A DNA stretch of 64,000 nucleotides from Fidelibacterota bacterium (GTDB lineage: Bacteria; Fidelibacterota; Marinisomatia; SCGC-AAA003-L08; TS1B11): contig SCKJ01000010.1 of NCBI GenBank assembly GCA_004124875.1, positions 1 to 64,000 on the forward strand. The letters run 5' to 3'. The notes below the pieces were generated by a model that was given only the letters and a program-made list of their open reading frames with translations, was not told the origin of the DNA and made no database searches. Shown one piece after another: positions 25,612-33,255 of the stretch. Each line of letters starts with the position of its first letter. Position 1 is the first letter of the stretch. Made by a program: the position numbers and the translations under genes.

Positions 25612-27230
25612 ATTCCCCCCCGCATGATAAACTCGATTCTGCCTTTTTCGGGCGCGTTTGGATCATTGTCCAATCTGGCCACTTCCAACGGGTCTATTTG
25701 CACAACCGCGGCTTCCATTTCCCCCTTATAAGGCAATCCCCATCTCTGAAAACGGATAGGCAGAATACTCTCAACTCCGGGGATTTTTGCTGCGGCTGAT
25801 ACCACTTGGCTCAGGTAAACATTTTGACCAAAAGTGAAGTTGTCAGGGTGAAATATTGCCTTTTTGCCACTTTCCTGGTCGCCCCGGCCCACCGAAATGT
25901 CAAGAAGATCCCTTTTCAAATCACTCCGCAAATGGCCTGGCTTGGCATGTACCTCAAGGGCAATGTCGAGGAATACAAATTGTGGACCGCGAATTTCCAA
26001 AACATGGCCGGCGAGTCTATACCGTTCCAAGAACGCTCCCATTTCTGCTTTGAAATTTTTGTCTACCTGGAGTCCCCCACTTCTGTCCACCAATACATAG
26101 ACGGTATTCCAACTACCTGTCCACCGAAGGATACCGGCTGCATTTTGAACATTGGGATGACGCTGGGCCATTCGTGCGTAGTCATCTGCGGTTACTGCAC
26201 GCTCAGGAATGCGAAACCTGTGAGAAGCGAACAGGCGGGTCTGGTCCATATTTTCTCTCTCCGTTCCACCGCTGGCGGGGAGTGGATTTGTGATGGAAAC
26301 ATCGTCAGCTAATAGATCAGTTCCTTTCAGGTTAAGCATGCTGAGCACCCCCGCTCCTACATTACCGGCCTTGCCGTTGCCGATCCGGCAGGTAACATTA
26401 AATTCCAACCCTGCGGCGGGCCTCTTCCCAACAATATTGTCTCCAAACCGTAACTGTGTTTGTTTGTTCCCGCCGGACTCAAGGACAAATTCATGGGCGA
26501 ACCTGTAACTCCCCAGAAGATCCCTGCGGGGATACCATTGGCTCCCGCTCTCTGTTTCCTGTAATGTGATGCCTGGAAGGGATTTCCTCGTGTCTTGGGT
26601 AATTGCGCCTGCTGCTGGCTCCGCTGAAGCCTTGCTATGATCATAGGGCTGGCTATATGTGATGTCATCCCGATATATCCGTGGACGATAGTTGCCACGG
26701 GAAGGGACCACATGCGGTTCGAGTCTCTCGCTGGATAAGGTTGCACCTTGATCCGCCAGAACGATGTTACCCCGTGCGACACTTAAGTGCGAGAATTCAT
26801 TCTCGCCAATTGAAAGGGGAAAGGGGAGCGCATCTTCGGGAGCCCAGCTGACCGTCACCACTGGGGTTGGTTGGTCGCTCCCGTCAACTGTGATCAGCGG
26901 ATCTACAGTGCGTTTTAAATGGATGATGCGGACTACGTGACGATGCGAAGGATCCGGTTCGCCGCCGCCAGGACCTGGCACCAATTCCTCGAACAAAAGC
27001 AAATCACCCACTTGCAGTTGATCGAGCTTGCCATTCAGGTCATCTTCCAGAGTTACGGTAACAGACCCCTCAGGCAGGATACAATATTCTTCGCCCCAGC
27101 CGTATAGATTAATTTCATTGTGCTTCAACTGGAGCTCGAGATCGTGCATGGTCTCGAAAATAGTGGCTCCAGCCCCCAAGAGAGCCCCTATATCTGATCT
27201 TGTATGATGAATCGCCATTCCCGTGGTCAA
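25608..27230 (-). CDS. Baseplate J-like protein, C-terminal part (split from 27231-28313)
   Basis: 540 residues read from TTG 27230; ATG 27218 is an alternative start. It is the C-terminal part of a second eCIS baseplate assembly protein: ATIFETMHDLELQLKHNEIN, GWGEEYCILPEGSVTVTLED, VGDLLLFEELVPGPG, then LRFGDNIVGKRPAAGLEF and a J-like end (RFRIPERAVTADDYARMAQR). Upstream in the same frame, separated by a single TAA, is the N-terminal part. A conserved family protein is thus in two pieces, either by nonsense mutation, by true gene fission, or with stop readthrough. It overlaps the WD40-containing gene by four bases. Confidence 0.8.
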   Translation of the reverse strand: MTTGMAIHHTRSDIGALLGAGATIFETMHDLELQLKHNEINLYGWGEEYCILPEGSVTVTLEDDLNGKLDQLQVGDLLLFEELVPGPGGGEPDPSHRHVVRIIHLKRTVDPLITVDGSDQPTPVVTVSWAPEDALPFPLSIGENEFSHLSVARGNIVLADQGATLSSERLEPHVVPSRGNYRPRIYRDDITYSQPYDHSKASAEPAAGAITQDTRKSLPGITLQETESGSQWYPRRDLLGSYRFAHEFVLESGGNKQTQLRFGDNIVGKRPAAGLEFNVTCRIGNGKAGNVGAGVLSMLNLKGTDLLADDVSITNPLPASGGTERENMDQTRLFASHRFRIPERAVTADDYARMAQRHPNVQNAAGILRWTGSWNTVYVLVDRSGGLQVDKNFKAEMGAFLERYRLAGHVLEIRGPQFVFLDIALEVHAKPGHLRSDLKRDLLDISVGRGDQESGKKAIFHPDNFTFGQNVYLSQVVSAAAKIPGVESILPIRFQRWGLPYKGEMEAAVVQIDPLEVARLDNDPNAPEKGRIEFIMRGGM

Positions 27231-28313
27231 TTAATTATGTGGATTCTTTTGGGCGGGATTGTCGCCGCCGCCTGTTCTTGTGCTCTTGCCCCTATTTCCC
27301 TGGCCCCCGTTTGCCGGTCCGTCAGCAGTGGCGGGGGGATTTGCCGGCGTGTATGGAGAGGCAGGAGCTCCGGATGCCTGGTGACCAGGCGGAACATCGC
27401 CGCTGGCGCCAGGTGCTGACGCTTTTCGACTTCGCCCCTGGCCCCTGTCCGCCTGTTTCTCAGCAGGGGAGGAAAGTTTGACCAACATGTCTGGCGCGAT
27501 GGCAGTATGCAGTGCCTGGTGAGCAGGGATGACATAGCCATCGGCCCGGCTTTTCTCTACCTTGACATGTATCCAGGTTCGCGCATTACAGCCTTCGTGC
27601 ATCTGATAATCAAGCAGCCGGGCATGGCGGCGCAGGGAAGGTCGGGTGCGGGCCGTGCCAAGATAGGCCTCGGTAGCCACCGCATCCTGGTAGTAGCTGA
27701 GTTGATCCGCCGCGTAGGCCAGCACCTCCACAATCGCCATACCAAGGTCGGCCGGGCTGGTCTCCTGCCAGTCGGGGATTGTCACGGCCAGGCGGTCCAG
27801 CATCTGCCGCCGGAAACTGGCATAGTCCTTGGCAAGGTAATCAATCGGGGGTATTGCCGTTGTCCCGGAAACAGTCCGGTCCTCCGGCATCACATCAAAA
27901 TCATTGGGGGCTTCTACCTTGAAGGAAAACTGAACGGAAGAAAGGACTGGGTCATAGTCATCCGGCGGACTGTCCACATCTCCCTGCTTTATCAGTTTAA
28001 GAGTGTAGGGCGAGAAATCTCCGCGCTTGTTTAATGTTATGGTCAGCAACCGTCCATCGGGTTTATCCACAATCATCACACTGATCCCGCGAATGCGCTC
28101 GCCCCCTTCGATGATGACGTTCTCAACACCCAGGCTCCCGGGATCGATGTCCTTGATGTCCTTGAGGAAGAACACGTCGAGTTTTCTCTGCCGGAACTCA
28201 TCATTTTCAGGGAGCTCCCTGTCCTGGACCTCGAGATAATCGATCCCATTGAGCTTGGGATCATTCCGCACCAGCCAGCGGCGCTTTTTTGTGCCACAGT
28301 AAAATCGGCTCAT
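27231..28313 (-). CDS. Baseplate J-like protein, N-terminal part
   Basis: 360 residues from ATG 28313, one base after the gp25 stop; a TTG at 28331 would overlap gp25. It begins SRFYCGTKKRRWLVRNDPKL and carries the family block IPPIDYLAKDYASFRRQMLD, then DLGMAIVEVLAYAADQLSYY and ARTRPSLRRHARLLDYQMHE. The last 90 residues are a Gly/Pro/Ala-rich linker not normally present, ending at TAA 27231-27233 directly before the in-frame start of the C-terminal part. Inside the linker HQALHTAIAP and GHQASGAPAS look like diverged repeats. Confidence 0.85.
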   Translation of the reverse strand: MSRFYCGTKKRRWLVRNDPKLNGIDYLEVQDRELPENDEFRQRKLDVFFLKDIKDIDPGSLGVENVIIEGGERIRGISVMIVDKPDGRLLTITLNKRGDFSPYTLKLIKQGDVDSPPDDYDPVLSSVQFSFKVEAPNDFDVMPEDRTVSGTTAIPPIDYLAKDYASFRRQMLDRLAVTIPDWQETSPADLGMAIVEVLAYAADQLSYYQDAVATEAYLGTARTRPSLRRHARLLDYQMHEGCNARTWIHVKVEKSRADGYVIPAHQALHTAIAPDMLVKLSSPAEKQADRGQGRSRKASAPGASGDVPPGHQASGAPASPYTPANPPATADGPANGGQGNRGKSTRTGGGDNPAQKNPHN

Positions 28314-28314
28314 C

Positions 28315-28677
28315 TCAGGTCTGCCTTGCAAAGGTGGTAATTTGTCTCTGTCGGGATTGCGTTACGACATACTGCACAGTGATATGCAGTTCGGCGTCGA
28401 GATTCTCGACACTAACAGATTCGACTTGTAAAATATGCCCCAGCCACTTTTGCAACCCAGCTTGGACCAGATATTGCGTAGCCGACGCCACTTCACTGCT
28501 ATTGGGTGTAAAAACCATTTGGAGCATACCCGTGCCGAAATCGGGTCGATTTACACGTTCTCCGGGGGATGTAAATAGCACTTGCTCGATAAGCTGACAA
28601 ATATGGGCCTCCTCCGTTGCCCCGGCCGTATGGCCCTCAGCATCTATGCGGAACGGAAATCCGAACTGGCGCTTCAC
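28315..28677 (-). CDS. gp25/GPW-type baseplate protein
   Basis: 120 residues. The start is taken as GTG 28677, which overlaps the PAAR stop as GTGA; a longer reading from 28737 would overlap it by 64 bases. The family core is clear: QFGFPFRIDAEGHTAGATEE, IRQL-like helix, VLFTSPGERVNRPDFGTGML and the C-terminal VSVENLDAELHITVQYVV. gp25-like proteins clamp the baseplate wedge to the sheath (Pvc9 in Photorhabdus PVC). Order PAAR-gp25-gpJ agrees with other eCIS loci. Confidence 0.9.
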   Translation of the reverse strand: MKRQFGFPFRIDAEGHTAGATEEAHICQLIEQVLFTSPGERVNRPDFGTGMLQMVFTPNSSEVASATQYLVQAGLQKWLGHILQVESVSVENLDAELHITVQYVVTQSRQRQITTFARQT

Positions 28678-29003
28678 TGTCCTTTTACCTTCATTTGTGT
28701 CACCGCTACCTGGAGAGGGGTCGCCGTGGGTGTGCAAAGGGTGGTGCTCGCGTTACTCTTCAATAGAACAGGTTCTCCCCCAGATTTGACCTTGGTGGCG
28801 CCCATCATCCACTGGGCAGTAACACAAGGACCCATACCAGCAGGCGGCGGCGGCATGGCACAGCCTGATACCGTGTAAACACTCGATAGCGTGACGATTG
28901 CTTTTCCATCGGCCTTGACCTTAGAACTGGTAACCGTCGGCTTGGCCTCACCAGCGTGGGCACACATAACTGTGGCGCCTTCATCAACCAAGTAGCCCGG
29001 CAT
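28674..29003 (-). CDS. PAAR-like spike-tip protein
   Basis: 109 residues beginning PGYLVDEGATVMCAHAGEAK, the start pattern of PAAR/DUF4280-like tip proteins of eCIS. Cysteines at about 14, 48, 60 and 89 and a PPPPAGMGPC loop suit a small metal-bound cone. It caps the gpV spike and pierces the target membrane (Pvc10 role). Its ATG shares one base with the stop of the spike gene (TAATG), so the two are translationally coupled. Confidence 0.85.
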   Translation of the reverse strand: MPGYLVDEGATVMCAHAGEAKPTVTSSKVKADGKAIVTLSSVYTVSGCAMPPPPAGMGPCVTAQWMMGATKVKSGGEPVLLKSNASTTLCTPTATPLQVAVTQMKVKGQ

Positions 29004-29743
29004 TATGTAGAGACCTCCAAGGCTCCGCTATTGACGTCCACCTTCGACGATTCGATCTTGATAGCCGCCTCCCCGTTTTTGATTTCGATGTCGGAGTCTC
29101 CCAGAGTTATGGTCGCCGAGGAAAATTCAATGACCACCTCTGAATCGGAAAGATTCACCTTTGCCGGATCAATGCCGAGTTCGATGTCGGATGATGTCAG
29201 CTTGATGGTAGATGGATCGTTCTTCATCTCGATGTCCTCGTCAGTCATCTTTATGCTTACCGGATCGTTGGACATTTCAATGTCTGTCGCTGTGATTGTC
29301 ACTTTTACCGGATCGCTCTCAATCAGAATACCGTCTGAATCGAACACCATTTTCAACAGGGACGAGACGCCCGGTTCGTCCACCAGCAGGGTAAATCCAC
29401 CTTCGTCTGACTGGTCGTTCATTTCCAGGGTGATACTCTCAGTCTTGATCATTTTTACCTCAGCAATGGCGGGGCTTAATGGCATTTCGCCATCACCCCA
29501 AAAGCAACCGCTCCAGATGGGGTAGTCCGTATCGCCCCCTTCAAACTCGACCCAGATATTGGCGCCCTCCGGGGGTATGAAAAAAAAGCCCACTCCATCG
29601 CCGGCATATGGCACGCACGGCATGGCCCAACTGAGCGTACCTTCACCCAATACTCCGGGGACGCTTACCTGCACACGTCCCAGCTCCATCGGGTCAACAT
29701 TTTTCTCGACCTTTCCACGATATTTTCCGAAAAATTGGCTCAT
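29003..29743 (-). CDS. Baseplate spike protein (gpV-like) with beta-helix needle
   Basis: 246 residues. Residues 1-95 are the OB-fold of phage gpV/gp5 (YRGKVEKNVDPMELGRVQVS ... PEGANIWVEFEGGDTDYPIW). Residues 120-240 are short alternating repeats such as IEMSNDPVSIKMTDEDIEM and VVIEFSSATITLGDSDIEIK, which build the triple-stranded beta-helix needle. With the separate gpD gene upstream it replaces the single Pvc8/VgrG-type fusion. It overlaps gpD by ATGA and the PAAR gene by one base. Confidence 0.88.
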   Translation of the reverse strand: MSQFFGKYRGKVEKNVDPMELGRVQVSVPGVLGEGTLSWAMPCVPYAGDGVGFFFIPPEGANIWVEFEGGDTDYPIWSGCFWGDGEMPLSPAIAEVKMIKTESITLEMNDQSDEGGFTLLVDEPGVSSLLKMVFDSDGILIESDPVKVTITATDIEMSNDPVSIKMTDEDIEMKNDPSTIKLTSSDIELGIDPAKVNLSDSEVVIEFSSATITLGDSDIEIKNGEAAIKIESSKVDVNSGALEVST

Positions 29744-30879
29744 GGCAGCACCACCGGGGTGATAGCCCCCAGTCCCTCCCTGGTAATAGTGAATTGTTGC
29801 TTGTACTCCCCCCGTTTGATACGATGGGTCACGCTCTTAACATAGTAAAGGCCGTCATAAGTGAATCCTGCGCCACGAAGGCCCACTATCCCCCTGGTAG
29901 TCAGCAGATCGCCGTAGCGGAGGCCGTCAAGATCACCGTTACCTACAACCACCTCTCCGGTGGAGGCATCCAGTATGGCTTGTGCCCGGGCAGTTGCCTG
30001 GGCCATGGTGAGCCCCGATGCGCGCAGCTTCTTGACCCGCAGATTGGCCGCGTTGGTCACGCTCTCAGGCTTGGCCGCCAGGGGAATTGAAGTACTGGAA
30101 TATGTATTTACCGGTGACTGAGAGTTGGTTTCGCGGTCTTGGACATGGCCTTCCACTCGCGTAGGTGCAAGGGCATTATATTTGAAATTGATGGAATCGA
30201 CATTTGTCTCGGCACCCATGTTCATGGTCAGCGCCCGCTGGGGTGGGGCAGTGCTAACGGGCGGCCCCCAATACGCGGTGTTGGTCATTGGGACCGGGCC
30301 GGGAGAGATGTAGAAAACATATCCATGCCGCTTGGCTATTTTCGTCAGGTAGGCCAAATCGGTGCCTTGCTGGACGGGAATACGGTCGGTAGGCAGCGGC
30401 ATATCAAAGGCCTTGGGGGGTATGACCATGGGAATCAGTCCGTACTGGGAATAACTGAGAATGATCTTGTTGGCGATGGCCATTTCATTCTGTGCCGGGT
30501 GCTCCTCAGATTTTTCCTCTTTATCCAGCATGACGCTGATATCCTCCCCGGTGATGGTGAGGGTGGCAGTGCCGGGAGCGGAGCCGGGGTTGTGCTGCTG
30601 ATGGGTGATGATTCCGTCCATCAACACCTTCGGCTTCCCGCCCATGATGAGGACGATAATGGCCCGGACGTGGGCTTTAAGAAGTGGCGATTTCAGGATG
30701 GCATAGTCGAGCAAGTCCCCGGGACCGCTGCGCCCCACCTTAAACATGATTTGAAAGCCGGAGCGGCCCTTGTCAGCGATTTTCACCTCCACGCTTTCCA
30801 ACGCCTCTGCGATGAAACCCGGCGCCGGCACCGCCACGGATGGGCCCAGCAGCAGACTCATTTGGGTGCCTAGATCCAT
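29740..30879 (-). CDS. gpD/gp27-like hub protein
   Basis: 379 residues from ATG 30879; a TTG at 30894 would overlap the LysM gene slightly. It matches the phage late-control D / gp27-like hub of eCIS: LLDYAILKSPLLKAHVRAII, MDGIITHQQHNPGSAPGTAT, the Asp/Lys segment, PVQQGTDLAYLTKIAKRHGY, and C-terminal YYVKSVTHRIKRGEYKQQFT. It forms the trimeric hub that connects tube and spike. It sits between LysM and gpV, the usual baseplate order. Confidence 0.87.
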   Translation of the reverse strand: MDLGTQMSLLLGPSVAVPAPGFIAEALESVEVKIADKGRSGFQIMFKVGRSGPGDLLDYAILKSPLLKAHVRAIIVLIMGGKPKVLMDGIITHQQHNPGSAPGTATLTITGEDISVMLDKEEKSEEHPAQNEMAIANKIILSYSQYGLIPMVIPPKAFDMPLPTDRIPVQQGTDLAYLTKIAKRHGYVFYISPGPVPMTNTAYWGPPVSTAPPQRALTMNMGAETNVDSINFKYNALAPTRVEGHVQDRETNSQSPVNTYSSTSIPLAAKPESVTNAANLRVKKLRASGLTMAQATARAQAILDASTGEVVVGNGDLDGLRYGDLLTTRGIVGLRGAGFTYDGLYYVKSVTHRIKRGEYKQQFTITREGLGAITPVVLP

Positions 30880-30883
30880 CCGA

Positions 30884-31180
30884 TCAGGCGCCAAAATCCG
30901 GCACGGGCACGCGCAGGGTGCGACCGATGCGGTCGGTGAGTTCAGCCGGATTCATGGTATTGTTGGCATCACAGATTCTCCAGAACTGTTCGGGATCACC
31001 TAAGGTCCTGGCAGTGATATTGTCCAGCCGGTCGCCTTCGGTTACGGTGACTTCTACCAGCAGCTTCATCCGGCTCCCCTGAGGCAGGAAGCGGCGCAGC
31101 TTGTAGGCCACCACGGTTCCGTCACTCCGCGTCAGCGAGGCATCACTTATGGAGGCATAGCGGCTGTTGGGGTCGAACAT
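30884..31180 (-). CDS. LysM-domain baseplate protein
   Basis: 98 residues. The C-terminal half is a LysM-like module: VTVTEGDRLDNITARTLGDP, EQFWRICDANNTMNP, then RTLRVPVPDF. Short LysM proteins next to the CIS tube-adaptor and gpD are part of the inner baseplate (gp53-like). The N-terminal 40 residues are beta (YKLRRFLPQGSRMKLL). Eight bases separate it from the upstream gene. Confidence 0.87.
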   Translation of the reverse strand: MFDPNSRYASISDASLTRSDGTVVAYKLRRFLPQGSRMKLLVEVTVTEGDRLDNITARTLGDPEQFWRICDANNTMNPAELTDRIGRTLRVPVPDFGA

Positions 31181-31188
31181 GCTAATCC

Positions 31189-31848
31189 CTACAATATCTT
31201 CGCGGCGCCACTTACCACACTGCCAATGGCACCTGCACTGCTGATGGTGGCCATGGCCTCCTTCGCCACCTGGTGAGCGAGGAAGAGGGTATTGCCAATG
31301 TGCGAGATCGGCAGGTCATTGTAACTGAGTACCGTAAAATTCAGCGACAGTTCAGCGGAGATGGGGTTCAGGTTCACATCGTACTCCTTCTCGTTAATGG
31401 TAAAGGTGGACAGTTGCACCGGTACGACGCGCCTGGCCCCCCACACCAGCAGTGTGAGCGGCGCCTCAACGGGAGCGATTTCTATCATGCCGGCCTGTAT
31501 CATGGTATTGTTGGCGAGCACGGCGAGACTTTTGGGATACAGCAGCATTTCCAGCGCCGAGAGCTGGGGATAGATGCCCATGCTGGTGGCAATGGGGTCG
31601 CCTTTCTCCAGCTGATCAAAAGCGTTGATCTCCACCTTTTTCAGGGTAATGGTCTCCTTGGGGGCACCGGTGAGGCGTAGTGCTTCCTTTTTATCGCCCC
31701 CTTTGCCACCGCCGGTGGTGGCAGTGATGACCCGGTCGATCTCCTTGGGGTTGTACTGGAAGACGATGGTGCTCGCCAAAGGATTGAAGGCGTCGATGCC
31801 GATGATAGCGCCTTTGAGCAACCGCGGTGAGCCGGGGAAGGTGGTCAT
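31189..31848 (-). CDS. CIS tube-adaptor protein (Pvc7-like)
   Basis: 219 residues: the eCIS family often labelled contractile injection system tube protein, with PRLLKGAIIGIDAFNPLAST, VFQYNPKEIDRV, and the beta segment ITLKKVEINAFDQLE. The middle (VEAPLTLLVWGARRVVPVQL, then STFTINEKEYDVNLNPISAE) is characteristic. There is no C-terminal LysM; that function is in the next gene. A truncated copy of its first 20 residues lies upstream at 32427-32501. The ATG overlaps the stop of the TPR membrane gene as ATGA. Confidence 0.88.
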   Translation of the reverse strand: MTTFPGSPRLLKGAIIGIDAFNPLASTIVFQYNPKEIDRVITATTGGGKGGDKKEALRLTGAPKETITLKKVEINAFDQLEKGDPIATSMGIYPQLSALEMLLYPKSLAVLANNTMIQAGMIEIAPVEAPLTLLVWGARRVVPVQLSTFTINEKEYDVNLNPISAELSLNFTVLSYNDLPISHIGNTLFLAHQVAKEAMATISSAGAIGSVVSGAAKIL

Positions 31849-32345
31849 AGCTTTTTCTTATTATTCAATGGCTTCTTCTTATCAAGTTGGGCTTGCACAA
31901 TGCTGACCCAGTCAGCCACAGGCATCTGCACGTCAGGGTTAATCTCCTGCGCAGTGGCTACATGCTCCTGCGCCTCCGCCGTATCGCCCTGGGCAATATG
32001 TGCCGCGGCCAGGTCCACCCAGGTTTCGGGCCGTAGGTTATCGGTCTGCTCCAGCACCGCAAGCAGCTCCTCCAACTTCGCCAGCGCATCGGCATCGGCA
32101 GGATTTACCTGTAGCGATGTGACGGTCACACGCAGATCTATCTGGGCGTTCATAAACTTGAATTTCTTGATGCCAGGAAAGCCGATCATTAGGATAGTAA
32201 TCAGAAACGAGGCCAGCAAGTATTTGAGGTGGCGCCCTTTCACGCGGAAAAAGCCCAAACCGACCAGAGAAACAAAGAACTGTAACACTCCCAACATCAT
32301 CATTATCATCTCATAGCCACGCATACCTTCAAATATCGTGTCCAT
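31845..32345 (-). CDS. Membrane-anchored TPR-like protein inside the baseplate operon
   Basis: 166 residues; GGGAG lies about nine bases before ATG 32345. Two hydrophobic segments, 11-33 (MIMMMLGVLQFFVSLVGLGF) and 43-58, are followed by a soluble domain with TPR-like helices (NLRPETWVDLAAAHIAQGDT, AEAQEHVATAQEINPD) and a Lys-rich tail. I do not know this as an eCIS component. Its place between cargo genes and the baseplate adaptor, with four-base overlap to the latter, implies coordinated production. It might tether particles to the inner membrane or help assembly. Confidence 0.75.
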   Translation of the reverse strand: MDTIFEGMRGYEMIMMMLGVLQFFVSLVGLGFFRVKGRHLKYLLASFLITILMIGFPGIKKFKFMNAQIDLRVTVTSLQVNPADADALAKLEELLAVLEQTDNLRPETWVDLAAAHIAQGDTAEAQEHVATAQEINPDVQMPVADWVSIVQAQLDKKKPLNNKKKL

Positions 32346-32426
32346 CTTCTCTACTCCCTTGTGGTTTTTCCGATTTCAAACTGCCCACTTATCGTTGCCA
32401 GGCCCCGCCCCATCCCCTATCAATGG

Positions 32427-32501
32427 TTATGACCCATCCATGCCGATGTTGGCTCCTTTCAGGAGGCGCGGTGCGCCGGGGAAGGTGGTGAAATTGCTCA
32501 C
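32427..32501 (-). pseudogene. Truncated copy of the Pvc7-like N-terminus
   Basis: On the minus strand GTG 32501 reads SNFTTFPGAPRLLKGANIGM and stops at TAA 32427-32429. The intact gene at 31848 begins TTFPGSPRLLKGAIIGID. The match over 20 residues shows a fragmentary duplicate, or the start of a lost second tube-adaptor gene (many eCIS loci have two). The remaining 32346-32641 region holds only a 27-codon frame (32537-32620, starting MKPDEYIIRLTKSTFK) of unclear status. Confidence 0.65.
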
Positions 32502-32641
32502 CTTTGCCTCGTCTTTTTTGCCAAGAGCGTCAATGATCAACCTTGGACCGTAATGGAATATGATTGTATCGACTTAAAGGTTGATTTGGTCAATCTTATG
32601 ATATATTCATCAGGCTTCATTGGCTAACCTTTCACACATTC

Positions 32642-33253
32642 TTATTCAAAAGTTAATTGAAAAAGGCAAAATTCCGAGTTTGCCTCCGATGGCACTAGCT
32701 CTCTAAAGCGACGTACGTATGCTGAAATGGAGTCCATACTTGGGAATAGACCAAACTCGGTAAGTAATGGCCCATACTCGGCCACAAGATCGGGATGCGG
32801 GTTTATCAGAAGGCCATTTAGAATGGCAGAATAAAGATCTCCGCCAAGATAAGCAATATCATATCCGCGATGAGGAAGTATTTCTATCGGATCAACGAGT
32901 GATTGCGTTGAATTCAATTCAAATATTTCACATGTTACAATTTCATGTGGACCAAGGTGCGGTTCAATGATACGCTGAATCTCACGAGCTGCCTCGATAT
33001 TTGATATAAAAAACAATTCATCCTCGCTACTCTTGACTAGATTTTCCTCAAAGATTCTATATGCGTTTCGCCTCCAGCCTTTGGGGTAAAAGACCCAAAT
33101 GCGGGAATCATCACTTTGCACATTAGCCAGTGGATCTATCTCGTTATCTAATAAAGCGGGTTCAAATGGATTGCGATCAACACCACGATAGCTACTTACA
33201 GGACTTGGTGGCAGAAGCATAATACCCTTAAATGGATTACTTTGACCTGTCAT
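32642..33253 (-). CDS. Likely immunity protein for the upstream DUF4157 toxin
   Basis: 203 residues, soluble, no signal peptide. The C-terminal half (GYDIAYLGGDLYSAILNGLL, then NPHPDLVAEYGPLLTEFGLF) resembles immunity proteins that follow polymorphic toxin genes, as I recall them; I cannot name the family with certainty. It starts two bases after the stop of the DUF4157 cargo gene, the usual toxin-immunity arrangement. If correct, it would protect the producer from the C-terminal toxin domain of that cargo. Confidence 0.6.
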   Translation of the reverse strand: MTGQSNPFKGIMLLPPSPVSSYRGVDRNPFEPALLDNEIDPLANVQSDDSRIWVFYPKGWRRNAYRIFEENLVKSSEDELFFISNIEAAREIQRIIEPHLGPHEIVTCEIFELNSTQSLVDPIEILPHRGYDIAYLGGDLYSAILNGLLINPHPDLVAEYGPLLTEFGLFPSMDSISAYVRRFRELVPSEANSEFCLFQLTFE

Positions 33254-33255
33254 GA

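Noticed and set aside
27507..28034. 175-codon plus-strand frame
   Set aside because: Antisense shadow of the baseplate J N-terminal gene.
30139..30873. 244-codon plus-strand frame
   Set aside because: Shadow of the gpD gene, with no recognisable product and His/Gly-rich composition.
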